NCBI RefSeq assembly: GCF_902500225.1
Contig: NZ_LR722657.1
Span: forward strand, 1 to 64,000
DNA from: Buttiauxella massiliensis
GTDB lineage: Bacteria; Pseudomonadota; Gammaproteobacteria; Enterobacterales; Enterobacteriaceae
DNA: 64,000 bases
Direction of reading: 5' to 3'
Positions 21,997-29,621 of the stretch are shown here, one piece after another. Within the stretch, counting starts at the first letter, position 1. Each line of letters opens with the position of its first letter. The position numbers and the translations under genes were made by a program. Below the pieces are notes generated by a model. It was given only the letters and a program-made list of their open reading frames with translations, made no database searches and was not told the DNA's origin.

Positions 21997-23708
21997 TGAG
22001 CGAAAAACACCCAGGACCATTAGTGGTCGAAGGCAAGTTAACTGATGCTGAGCGCCTGAAACGCGAAAGTAACTTTCTGCGTGGCACTATCCAGGAAGAT
22101 TTACAGGATGGGCTGACCGGCGGCTTCCGCGGCGATAACTTCTTGCTGATCCGCTTCCACGGTATGTATCAGCAGGATGACCGAGATATTCGTGCTGAGC
22201 GTGCGGAGCAAAAGCTCGAGCCGCGTCACGCGATGATGCTGCGTTGCCGTCTGCCGGGGGGGATTGTTACCACCGAGCAATGGCGTGCGATTGATAAGTT
22301 TGCCGAAGACAAAACCATCTACGGCAGCATTCGCCTGACCAACCGCCAGACTTTCCAGTTCCACGGCATTCTGAAAAAGAACGTAAAACCGGCACATGAA
22401 ATGCTGCACGAAGTCGGGCTGGATGCACTGGCAACCGCCAATGACGTGAACCGCAACGTGTTGTGTACCTCGAACCCGGTGGAGTCTGAACTGCACCAGG
22501 AAGCCTACGAGTGGGCGAAGAAGCTCTCTGAACATTTGCTGCCACGTACTCGCGCATATGCAGAGATCTGGTGGGATCAAGAGAAAGTCGCGACGACCGA
22601 CGAAGAGCCGATCCTCGGTGCTACCTATTTGCCACGTAAGTTTAAAACCACCGTCGTGGTGCCGCCGCAAAACGATGTCGATCTTCATGCCAACGACATG
22701 AATTTCATCGCGATTGCTAAAGACGGCAAGCTGGTGGGCTTCAACCTGCTGGTGGGTGGTGGCTTGTCTATCGAACACGGTAACAAAGCAACGTACGCCC
22801 GTACCGCGAGCGAGTTTGGCTACATTCCGCTGGAGCACACACTGGCGGTGGCGGAAGCGGTTGTCACCACGCAGCGTGACTGGGGCAACCGTACTGACCG
22901 TAAAAATGCCAAGACCAAATACACCCTTGAGCGCGTTGGTGTTGACGTGTTTAAAGCCGAAGTTGAACGCCGTGCGGGTATTACATTCGAGCCGACACGT
23001 CCGTATGAATTTACCGGGCGTGGCGACCGTATTGGTTGGGTAAAAGGCATCGACGACAAATGGCATCTGACGCTGTTTATCGAAAATGGCCGCATCCTGG
23101 ATTACCCGGGTCGCCCGCTTAAAACCGGCTTGATGGAGATCGCCAAGATCCACAAAGGTGATTTCCGCCTGACGGCAAACCAGAATTTGATCGTGGCGGG
23201 TGTGCCAGCAAGCGAAAAAGCAGCGATCGAGAAGATCGCCAAAGAAAGCGGCCTGATGAACGCGGTGAAACCACAGCGTGAAAACTCGATGGCCTGCGTT
23301 TCCTTCCCGACTTGCCCGCTGGCGATGGCAGAAGCTGAACGCTTCCTGCCGCAGTTTGTGACTAAAGTTGAAGAAGTGCTGGAAAAACACAACGTGCCGG
23401 ACGAACACATCGTCACGCGTGTTACCGGCTGCCCGAACGGCTGTGGCCGCGCGTTGTTGGCTGAAATTGGCCTGGTGGGTAAAGCGCCTGGACGTTACAA
23501 CCTGCACATTGGCGGCAACCGTATCGGCACGCGTATTCCGCGTATGTACCGTGAGAACATCACTGAGCCAGAAATTCTGGCCTCTATTGATGAACTGGTT
23601 GGGCGTTGGTCGAAAGAGCGCGAAGCGGACGAAGGCTTCGGTGATTTCACCATCCGCGCGGGGATTATTCGGCCGGTGCTGGACCCGGCCCGGGATCTGT
23701 GGGACTAG
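21996..23708 (+). CDS. cysI: Sulfite reductase [NADPH] hemoprotein beta-component
   Basis: Siroheme and [4Fe-4S] subunit that reduces sulfite to sulfide with electrons from CysJ (an alpha8-beta4 complex in E. coli). The 570-residue protein contains the two cluster/siroheme cysteine pairs, [17 protein letters not shown] and [16 protein letters not shown], with the Cys of the second pair as shared siroheme ligand. Substrate-site basic residues appear in [13 protein letters not shown] and TANQNL. Its start is coupled to the cysJ stop. Length equals the E. coli protein. Confidence 0.98.
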   Translation: MSEKHPGPLVVEGKLTDAERLKRESNFLRGTIQEDLQDGLTGGFRGDNFLLIRFHGMYQQDDRDIRAERAEQKLEPRHAMMLRCRLPGGIVTTEQWRAIDKFAEDKTIYGSIRLTNRQTFQFHGILKKNVKPAHEMLHEVGLDALATANDVNRNVLCTSNPVESELHQEAYEWAKKLSEHLLPRTRAYAEIWWDQEKVATTDEEPILGATYLPRKFKTTVVVPPQNDVDLHANDMNFIAIAKDGKLVGFNLLVGGGLSIEHGNKATYARTASEFGYIPLEHTLAVAEAVVTTQRDWGNRTDRKNAKTKYTLERVGVDVFKAEVERRAGITFEPTRPYEFTGRGDRIGWVKGIDDKWHLTLFIENGRILDYPGRPLKTGLMEIAKIHKGDFRLTANQNLIVAGVPASEKAAIEKIAKESGLMNAVKPQRENSMACVSFPTCPLAMAEAERFLPQFVTKVEEVLEKHNVPDEHIVTRVTGCPNGCGRALLAEIGLVGKAPGRYNLHIGGNRIGTRIPRMYRENITEPEILASIDELVGRWSKEREADEGFGDFTIRAGIIRPVLDPARDLWD

Positions 23709-23719
23709 CGTTGCAGTTA

Positions 23720-23799
23720 ATGTCGGATGGCGCTAACGCTAGTCCGACCTACGAAAGACCGTTGTAGGGTGGATAGGCCGAAGGGGCCGTCCACCATGA
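23720..23799. repeat. BIME: two REP palindromes between cysI and cysH
   Basis: The first palindrome has arms gtcgga / tccgac around tggcgctaacgctag. The second has gggtgga / gtccacc around taggccgaaggggcc. They fill most of the 115 bp gap and probably protect or separate the cysJI and cysH parts of the operon transcript. Confidence 0.75.
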
Positions 23800-23823
23800 T
23801 ATCAAGCAACTAGCGAGGCACGT

Positions 23824-24555
23824 ATGTCGGTACTCGATCTAAAAGCGTTGAATGAACTGCCGAAAGTCGAGCGCATAATGGCGCTGGGCGAGGTCAACAG
23901 CCAGCTCGAAAAGCTTACGGCGCAGCAGCGCGTAACATGGTCGCTGGAAAACCTGCCGGGTGAGTTTGTGCTCTCCTCAAGCTTTGGTATTCAGGCGGCG
24001 GTGAGCCTGCATCTGGTCACTCAACAGTTTCCAGATATCCCGGTTATCCTGACCGACACCGGTTATCTGTTCCCGGAAACCTACCAGTTTATTGATGAGC
24101 TGACCGAGAAGCTGAAACTGAACCTGCAGGTGTTTAGTGCGAAGGAAAGTGCGGCCTGGCAGGAAGCGCGTTACGGCAAGCTGTGGGAGCAGGGCGTTGA
24201 AGGCATTGAGAAATACAATGACATCAACAAAGTCGAGCCGATGAACCGTGCGCTGCGTGAACTGAACGGGCAAACCTGGTTTGCTGGCCTGCGCCGTGAG
24301 CAATCTGGCAGCCGTGCGAATTTACCGGTGCTGGCGATTCAGCGCGAAGTCTTTAAAATCCTGCCAATCATCGATTGGGACAACCGCCAGGTTTACCAAT
24401 ACCTCACCGCCAACGGCTTGAAATACCATCCGCTGTGGGATCAGGGCTACCTTTCTGTCGGCGACACTCACACCACGCGTAAGTGGGAAGAGGGTATGGC
24501 AGAAGAAGAGACTCGTTTCTTTGGTCTGAAGCGTGAGTGCGGTTTGCACGAGTAA
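23824..24555 (+). CDS. cysH: Phosphoadenosine phosphosulfate reductase
   Basis: Reduces PAPS to sulfite and PAP with thioredoxin. This is the step between CysC and CysIJ in sulfate assimilation. The 243-residue protein has the PP-loop-like [26 protein letters not shown], the [10 protein letters not shown] arginine loop and the C-terminal catalytic cysteine in KRECGLHE. It lacks the second cysteine pair of APS reductases, as expected for the PAPS-specific enterobacterial type. It is third in the cysJIH operon and followed by a terminator. Confidence 0.98.
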   Translation: MSVLDLKALNELPKVERIMALGEVNSQLEKLTAQQRVTWSLENLPGEFVLSSSFGIQAAVSLHLVTQQFPDIPVILTDTGYLFPETYQFIDELTEKLKLNLQVFSAKESAAWQEARYGKLWEQGVEGIEKYNDINKVEPMNRALRELNGQTWFAGLRREQSGSRANLPVLAIQREVFKILPIIDWDNRQVYQYLTANGLKYHPLWDQGYLSVGDTHTTRKWEEGMAEEETRFFGLKRECGLHE

Positions 24556-24579
24556 TACACCTAAAGCACAATAATCCCG

Positions 24580-24612
24580 AAGCCTGTCGCGCAATACCGA
24601 CGGGCTTTTTTA
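24580..24612 (+). terminator. Intrinsic terminator after cysH
   Basis: Stem AAGCCTGTCG / CGACGGGCTT (one G-U pair) with loop CGCAATAC and a T6 run. It ends the cysJIH transcript and insulates the accessory cluster downstream. Confidence 0.88.
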
Positions 24613-24924
24613 TGATTAGAACCCGTCTTTATTTTTATTAGTCATACTAATAGATTCGTAATATTTCACAATCCCCGTCGCAACTGTAAATTCATCATTG
24701 TTATTAGTTTTAACATTACTCAACAAAATCAATGTATTATAAATGTTTATTTCAGGGATTTTCATAAATACCGCTAATATTTACTATCTGGCAACAAATA
24801 ACCCCTCATCTGATAACTTAAAAATTACGACATTGTTCACACAACAGTCAGTTTATAAATACTATAGTACGACAAATAGAACAATTTACTCCCCCTGTCT
24901 TTTCTCAACCCTACGAGAGTTGCT
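24613..24924 (+). promoter_or_regulatory. AT-rich leader and promoter region of the mannonate dehydratase operon
   Basis: 312 bp with no gene and much lower GC than the flanks. It carries one clear operator-like palindrome near its left end (listed separately) and a short palindrome tactatagta about 60 bp before the start codon. Several AT-rich hexamers could serve as -10 boxes, so the promoter cannot be fixed by eye. Confidence 0.5.
24637..24651. promoter_or_regulatory. Operator O1: ATTAGT-CAT-ACTAAT
   Basis: Perfect inverted repeat with a 3-bp spacer (17 bp if the outer T and A are counted). It fits the FadR-type GntR operator pattern (…GT-N3-AC…). Near-identical sites occur before the SDR gene and twice before the lyase gene, and a variant lies before the GntR gene. 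It is probably the binding site of the GntR protein encoded in the cluster. Confidence 0.65.
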
Positions 24925-26142
24925 ATGAAGATCGAACGTATAAAAGTGCTGGTGAGCCGGCCTGGACGAAATTTTGTTACGGTAAAAATTGAAACGGACG
25001 AAGGGATTTATGGTGTGGGTGACGCCACACTGAATGGTAGGGAAATGGCCGTTGCAGCGTATCTGGAAGAGCACATTGCTCCGTGTCTTATTGGTAAAGA
25101 TCCGCGCAATATCGAAGATATCTGGCAGTACCTTTATCGCGGTGCGTACTGGCGTAAAGGTCCGGTGACGATGACGGCGATCGGCGCAATCGACATGGCG
25201 TTGTGGGACATTCTGGGCAAACACGCGGGGCTGCCGGTCTGGCAACTGCTGGGTGGAAAAAGCCGTCAGGGCGTGACGGTGTATGTTCATGCCAACGGCG
25301 AAAGTATCGATGAAGTGCTGGATAACACGGCGAATTTTATTGAACAAGGCTACAAAGCCATTCGTCTGCAATGTGCGATTCCATCCACCAAAGGCACTTA
25401 TGGCACGCTGGAAGGGAAGAAAAATTACTATGAGTTGCAGGGCAATCGCCCGTTGCCGCCGGAACAAGCGTGGTCTACGCGCAAATACATGAATTTCATA
25501 CCTGAGTTGTTCAAAGCGGCTCGCGAACGTTTCGGTTACGGCATTGATTTATTGCATGATGTTCATAGTCGTCTGACACCAATAGAAGCGGCACGGCTAG
25601 GGAAAATGCTGGAGCCGTATGATTTGCTGTTTTTAGAAGACACCGTCACGGCAGAAAACCCGGCTGGTTATCAAATTATTCGCCAGCACACCACGACGCC
25701 GCTGGCCGTGGGTGAAATATTTAATACCATCTGGGATGCAAAAGAGTTAATCGAAACGCAATCGATAGATTATATCCGCACCGCAGTTTCACATGGCGGG
25801 GGAATAACACCGATGCGTAAGCTCAGTGCATTTGCCGACCTTTATCATGTGCGTATGGCACCGCATGGTGCACCGGATTTATCACCCATATCCACAATGG
25901 CCCATTTGCATCTTAATAGTTGGGCACCTAATTTTGGTATCCAGGAATTTGTTGGTTTTGGCACCCCTGAATTAAACAGCATCTTTAAATACGAACTGCC
26001 CCTCAAGGATGGAATGCTATTGGTTTCTGATAAACCAGGTTTGGGAATAGATATAGATGAAGCCGCCATGGGGAATTACCCCTATGTCAGATCTTATCTT
26101 CCTGTTAGCCGCCTCGAAGACGGAACGCTCTGGAACTGGTAA
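24925..26142 (+). CDS. D-mannonate dehydratase of the ManD/RspA family (enolase superfamily)
   Basis: Predicted to dehydrate D-mannonate to 2-keto-3-deoxy-D-gluconate (KDG). The 405-residue protein keeps what I recall of the ManD active site: Arg147 and Tyr159, Asp212 with His214 (HDVHSRLTP), Glu238 (FLEDTV), Glu264 (VGEIFNT), His314 ([10 protein letters not shown]) and Glu341 (GIQEF). Ala at 316 corresponds to the residue described as Ala in high-activity and Pro in low-activity ManDs (from memory). It is unlike the iron-dependent UxuA. Followed 23 bp later by a symporter gene, it is probably the first gene of an operon. A gluconate or starvation-sensing (RspA-type) role is the alternative. 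Confidence 0.82.
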   Translation: MKIERIKVLVSRPGRNFVTVKIETDEGIYGVGDATLNGREMAVAAYLEEHIAPCLIGKDPRNIEDIWQYLYRGAYWRKGPVTMTAIGAIDMALWDILGKHAGLPVWQLLGGKSRQGVTVYVHANGESIDEVLDNTANFIEQGYKAIRLQCAIPSTKGTYGTLEGKKNYYELQGNRPLPPEQAWSTRKYMNFIPELFKAARERFGYGIDLLHDVHSRLTPIEAARLGKMLEPYDLLFLEDTVTAENPAGYQIIRQHTTTPLAVGEIFNTIWDAKELIETQSIDYIRTAVSHGGGITPMRKLSAFADLYHVRMAPHGAPDLSPISTMAHLHLNSWAPNFGIQEFVGFGTPELNSIFKYELPLKDGMLLVSDKPGLGIDIDEAAMGNYPYVRSYLPVSRLEDGTLWNW

Positions 26143-26165
26143 TCCTCTGACCTAAGGGTACGATT

Positions 26166-27941
26166 ATGATCTATGATACCGCTGTAATCTGTGGTTATTT
26201 CATCTTAATGGTGTTGATCAGTTTTATATTTAAAAAAATGGCCAGTAAATCCTCCAGTGATTATTTCCGTGGCGGTGGGCGCATGTTGTGGTGGATGGTG
26301 GGGGCGACGGCGTTTATGACGCAGTTTAGCGCCTGGACATTTACCGGAGCCGCCGGGAAAGCATTTAGCGATGGCTTTATGGTGGCTGCAATATTCCTCG
26401 GAAATACCATCGCATACGGAATTTCGTGGCTATGGTTTGCAAAACGTTTCCGCCAGGTGCGCGTAGACACGGCCACTGAAGTGATTCGTCATCGCTTTGG
26501 TTCGCAGAATGAGCACTTCTTCACATGGGTGATTATCCCACTGAGTATTCTGAGCGGCGCGGTAATGATGAATGCGCTGGCGATATTTGTTAGCACCGTT
26601 TTTGACTGGGATCTTTCGGTCACGATTTGGGTTACCGGTATTGTGGTGTTAATGATCTCGTTATTAAGCGGGGCCTGGGGCGTGGTTGCTTCTGACTTTG
26701 TACAAACCTTAATTGTTGCGGTCATTTCTATTGCCTGCGCCATTGTTGCATTAATCAACGTTGGCGGTCCGGTAAATATGGTCACTCACTTCCCATCCGG
26801 CTTTATTATGGGGCCGAATATGAATTACGGAGTGGTGATATTAGGTTCAGTTATCTTCTTTATTGTAAAACAGCTGCAAAATATAAATAACATGCAGGAT
26901 TCTTACCGTTTCCTGAATGCGAAAGACTCGAAGAATGCCCAAAAGGCCGCTTTCTTTGCCATGATATTAATGGCTGTGGGTACGCTGATTTGGTTTATTC
27001 CACCGTGGGTTTCTGCCAGCCTTTATCCGGATGCCACTGCGCAATATGCCGCTCTCGGAAATAAAGCCTCGGACACTATTTATTTGAGCTTTGTTGAACG
27101 GGCAATGCCTGCGGGAACCGTTGGTTTGCTAGTCGCCGGTTTATTTGCCGCAACTATGTCGACAATGGACCCGGCTTTGAACCGCAACAGCGGCATTTTC
27201 GTGCGCAGTTTCTGGGTGCCGGTGGTTTGCCGTAATAAAAAGATCAGTGACCGTGCGGAGCTGTTTGCCGGGAAAATGTTCTGCATTGTGAACGGCTTGC
27301 TGGTGATTATTGTTTCGCTGTTCTTCAGTCATCTTGAAGGCATGAGTTTGTTTGACCTGATGATGTCGGTTTCAACCCTTGCTCAGGCTCCACTGCTGGT
27401 GCCGCTGTTCTTCGGCATGTTTATCAAGCGCACTCCGCGCTGGGCGGCGTGGGGAACTGTGGTATTCGGCATCTTTGTGTCGTGGATGTGTATGGATGTG
27501 TTGACCTCGAAAGCGCTCGGCCAGTTGCTGGGAATTGAGTTTACCAAACGCGAACTGAGCGAAATCAACGTCATCATTAACATCGTTGCGCATCTGGTTC
27601 TCACGGGTGGTTTCTTTATCTGCACCAAACTGTTCTATCGCGAAACGTCATATTCCGTGAAAGAGCAACAGCAGATTGAAACCTTCTTCAAGAATATTGA
27701 AACCGAAGTGGTGGAAGACGATCAGCAGAGCGTGTTTGACCGTCTGCAACGCGAAAAAATCGGCTTTATTACCATGCTGATGAGCGGCGGAATGGTGCTG
27801 ATGGTGCTGATTCCAAACCCGCTGTGGGGGCGATTATTGTTCCTGGGGTGTGCCGCATCGATATTCCTCGTAGGGTATTTGCTGCGCCTGAGTTGCCGGG
27901 TGGAGCAGAATTCCCCACAGCAAGCGAAACATATGCTTTGA
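26166..27941 (+). CDS. Sodium:solute symporter (SSS family), probable oligo-uronide importer
   Basis: Inner-membrane transporter of 591 residues with about 14 hydrophobic segments. The N-terminus SSDYFRGGGRMLWWMVG followed by ATAFMTQFSAWTFTGAAG is typical of the SSS family sodium-binding core, and a hydrophilic tail at about 490-530 precedes the last membrane segments. SSS proteins of this type (for example the Toa transporters of Vibrio) carry oligoalginate. Here the neighbours (ManD, DEH-reductase-like SDR, PL17-like lyase) suggest import of short uronate oligomers or monomers, but specificity is inferred from context only. It ends at a strong terminator. Confidence 0.78.
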   Translation: MIYDTAVICGYFILMVLISFIFKKMASKSSSDYFRGGGRMLWWMVGATAFMTQFSAWTFTGAAGKAFSDGFMVAAIFLGNTIAYGISWLWFAKRFRQVRVDTATEVIRHRFGSQNEHFFTWVIIPLSILSGAVMMNALAIFVSTVFDWDLSVTIWVTGIVVLMISLLSGAWGVVASDFVQTLIVAVISIACAIVALINVGGPVNMVTHFPSGFIMGPNMNYGVVILGSVIFFIVKQLQNINNMQDSYRFLNAKDSKNAQKAAFFAMILMAVGTLIWFIPPWVSASLYPDATAQYAALGNKASDTIYLSFVERAMPAGTVGLLVAGLFAATMSTMDPALNRNSGIFVRSFWVPVVCRNKKISDRAELFAGKMFCIVNGLLVIIVSLFFSHLEGMSLFDLMMSVSTLAQAPLLVPLFFGMFIKRTPRWAAWGTVVFGIFVSWMCMDVLTSKALGQLLGIEFTKRELSEINVIINIVAHLVLTGGFFICTKLFYRETSYSVKEQQQIETFFKNIETEVVEDDQQSVFDRLQREKIGFITMLMSGGMVLMVLIPNPLWGRLLFLGCAASIFLVGYLLRLSCRVEQNSPQQAKHML

Positions 27942-27946
27942 CTCGC

Positions 27947-27977
27947 AAAAGCGCCTTTTACCGGGCGCTTTTCTTTT
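27947..27977 (+). terminator. Intrinsic terminator after the symporter gene
   Basis: Perfect stem AAAAGCGCC / GGCGCTTTT with a short loop and TTCTTTT tail. It shows that the downstream SDR gene needs its own promoter. Confidence 0.9.
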
Positions 27978-28001
27978 GCATAGCACGGATGGGTTGATAG
28001 T

Positions 28002-28016
28002 ATTTGTAATACTAAA
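28002..28016. promoter_or_regulatory. Operator O2: ATTTGT-AAT-ACTAAA before the SDR gene
   Basis: Same 6-3-6 geometry as O1 with the right half conserved (ACTAA). An overlapping longer palindrome, TAGTATT-TGT-AATACTA, is also visible. It lies 20 bp upstream of the SDR start codon, a position where a bound repressor would block transcription. Confidence 0.5.
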
Positions 28017-28036
28017 TGACAAATAGAGGTGATCCG

Positions 28037-28813
28037 ATGTTTTCTGATTTACGGAATAAACATGTATTAGTGACTGGCGCTTCGGCAGGCGTAGGTTTGG
28101 CAGCAGCAGAGGCATTTTTACGCTGCGGCGCAAAAGTGGGTATTAATGGCCGCCGCTCCGCGCAGGAGATGGAACCGCAGCTTGCCAGACTTCGCAGTTT
28201 AGGTGGCGAAGTTTGCTATTTCCCGGCTGATTTATCCCAGTCAGGTGCCTGTCAGCAATTGGTCAGCGCTTTTGTCGAACAATTTGGTGGCCTTGATGTG
28301 CTTATCAATAACGCCGGAGGTTTAGGTGGGCGTGCAGGTCTTGAGAGCATCGACGATGACTTCTATGACCGCGTCATGGACTTGAACGCACGCTCGGCAT
28401 TAATGATGACCAAATATGCGATTCCTCATCTGCGTGAATCGGCAAAAATCAGCGGTGAAACTGCCTCGGTAATCAGCACCGGTTCGATTGCAGGGCGTGA
28501 AGGCGGCGGCATTGGCGCAGGTATTTACGCGGCGTCAAAAGCCTGGTTGCACGACATTCATCGCAATTGGGTGAAAGAGTTCACCAAAGATCATATTCGC
28601 TTCAACATTGTTTCGCCGGGCACCATTGATACCGCTTTCCACGAAGATAAACCGCAGGAACTGCGTGACAAGATTGCCGGGTCGATTGCGATGGGGCGTT
28701 TTGGGCGCAGTGAAGAGGTGGCTCCAAGCTTCCTGTTCTTTGCATCTCATAAAATGAGCGGCTACATTACCGGCCAGATTTTAGATGTAAATGGCGGCCA
28801 GATGGCCCCTTAA
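28037..28813 (+). CDS. Short-chain dehydrogenase, probable DEH (4-deoxy-L-erythro-5-hexoseulose uronate) reductase
   Basis: The 258-residue SDR strongly resembles the Sphingomonas A1-R alginate-DEH reductase along its whole length: MF-DL start, TGASAGVG cofactor loop (13-20), NNAGG at 91-95, ISTGSIAG with Ser150, Tyr164 and Lys168, then FNIVSPGTIDTAFHEDK. Arg39-Arg40 after the second strand favours NADPH. The expected reaction is DEH to KDG, joining the product of the ManD enzyme. The start has a GAGGTG ribosome site; an upstream in-frame start overlaps the operator and is rejected. A related uronate or 3-oxoacyl-type substrate cannot be excluded. Confidence 0.8.
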   Translation: MFSDLRNKHVLVTGASAGVGLAAAEAFLRCGAKVGINGRRSAQEMEPQLARLRSLGGEVCYFPADLSQSGACQQLVSAFVEQFGGLDVLINNAGGLGGRAGLESIDDDFYDRVMDLNARSALMMTKYAIPHLRESAKISGETASVISTGSIAGREGGGIGAGIYAASKAWLHDIHRNWVKEFTKDHIRFNIVSPGTIDTAFHEDKPQELRDKIAGSIAMGRFGRSEEVAPSFLFFASHKMSGYITGQILDVNGGQMAP

Positions 28814-28814
28814 A

Positions 28815-28872
28815 GGTATCCGTCATACTTCGGGTTGCAGCGGTGCTGACTGCAACTCGAATTATTTTGGCT
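28815..28872 (+). repeat. Internally deleted mini-ERIC (about 58 bp)
   Basis: Both outer arms of the ERIC element are present (ggtatccgtcatacttcgggttgcagc and tgcaactcgaattattttgg), but the central core of about 70 bp is missing. The remaining arms still form a hairpin (gttgcag / ctgcaac). It lies between the SDR and GntR genes. Confidence 0.75.
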
Positions 28873-28879
28873 ACATGGT

Positions 28880-28894
28880 TTAGTGATACACTAA
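28880..28894. promoter_or_regulatory. Operator-like palindrome TTAGTG-ATA-CACTAA before the GntR gene
   Basis: Perfect inverted repeat related to the ATTAGT/ACTAAT sites of the cluster but with the half-sites two bases further apart. It lies about 31 bp before the GntR start, where autoregulation would be expected. The spacing difference makes this the weakest member of the set. Confidence 0.45.
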
Positions 28895-28925
28895 TTTCCT
28901 TCCCTTTTTCAGGTATGACAAAAGC

Positions 28926-29621
28926 ATGCAATTCACAACCATTGCTACTACGCAACGCGGTCTGGATGGACTTATTGCCAGCGACATCGCCCGCAAGATT
29001 CTTTCCGGGCAACTTTTGCCGGGGGATATTTTGCCCAGCGAAGTGGAGCTTTGCGAACAGCTCGGAGTGAGCCGTACGGCATTGCGTGAGGCGCTCAAAC
29101 TTGTGTCATCGAAAGGGATGCTTGAATCTCGCCCGAAAGTGGGAACCCGTGTTCGCCCGCGTAATAACTGGAATATCCTGGATGTTCAGTTGCTCGAGTG
29201 GATGAATGGCATGGAAGGGACGCTGGAAATGTATCACCAGTTTCTCGAGTTCCGCCGCGTTATTGAGCCGCATGCAACACGCCTTGCCGCGTTGAATGCC
29301 ACCAGCGAGCAGCGTATTGAGCTTTCTCGAGTGCATGAAGAAATGTGCGCCGTAGCGAAAGAGTTCGATCCCGATCGTTGGGTCGATGTGGATACGCGCT
29401 TCCACCGTGCGATTTTCCTGGCTTCGGGAAATTGCTTCTATGCCCCGTTTGGCAATGTGCTGACCACCGTGTTTAAGTGGTTTATCAGCCATTCGTCGAA
29501 AGAAGGCGGCATGTGTCTGGAAGACCATCACCGCATTTATCGCGCGATTATGATTGGCGACGGTGAAGCCGCTTATGATGCATCTTTAGCGTTGATGACG
29601 GCAAGCAAACACCGTCTATAA
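28926..29621 (+). CDS. GntR-family (FadR subfamily) transcriptional regulator
   Basis: A 231-residue repressor-type protein. The N-terminal winged helix-turn-helix shows LLPGDILPSEVELCEQLGVSRTALREALKLVSSKGML (about 31-67). The C-terminal FCD ligand domain carries the metal-site pattern FRRVIEPHATRLAA…DTRFHRAIF…EDHHRIYRAI. Such proteins usually sense sugar acids such as uronate or aldonate intermediates. It lies within the ManD/symporter/SDR/lyase cluster, whose promoters share FadR-type palindromes, so it is the likely local regulator. It converges on the lyase gene and the two coding ends overlap by 6 bp. Confidence 0.85.
   Translation: MQFTTIATTQRGLDGLIASDIARKILSGQLLPGDILPSEVELCEQLGVSRTALREALKLVSSKGMLESRPKVGTRVRPRNNWNILDVQLLEWMNGMEGTLEMYHQFLEFRRVIEPHATRLAALNATSEQRIELSRVHEEMCAVAKEFDPDRWVDVDTRFHRAIFLASGNCFYAPFGNVLTTVFKWFISHSSKEGGMCLEDHHRIYRAIMIGDGEAAYDASLALMTASKHRL

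Noticed and set aside
22101-23507. A 468-codon open frame on the minus strand across cysI
   Set aside because: It lies fully antisense to cysI, has no recognisable domain and a Phe/Arg/His-rich composition typical of shadow frames in GC-rich codon patterns.
24850-24880. Palindrome tactatagta before the mannonate dehydratase start as a further GntR operator
   Set aside because: Its half-sites are in the inverted order (ACTA-TAGT) relative to ATTAGT-N3-ACTAAT, so it does not fit the operator set.
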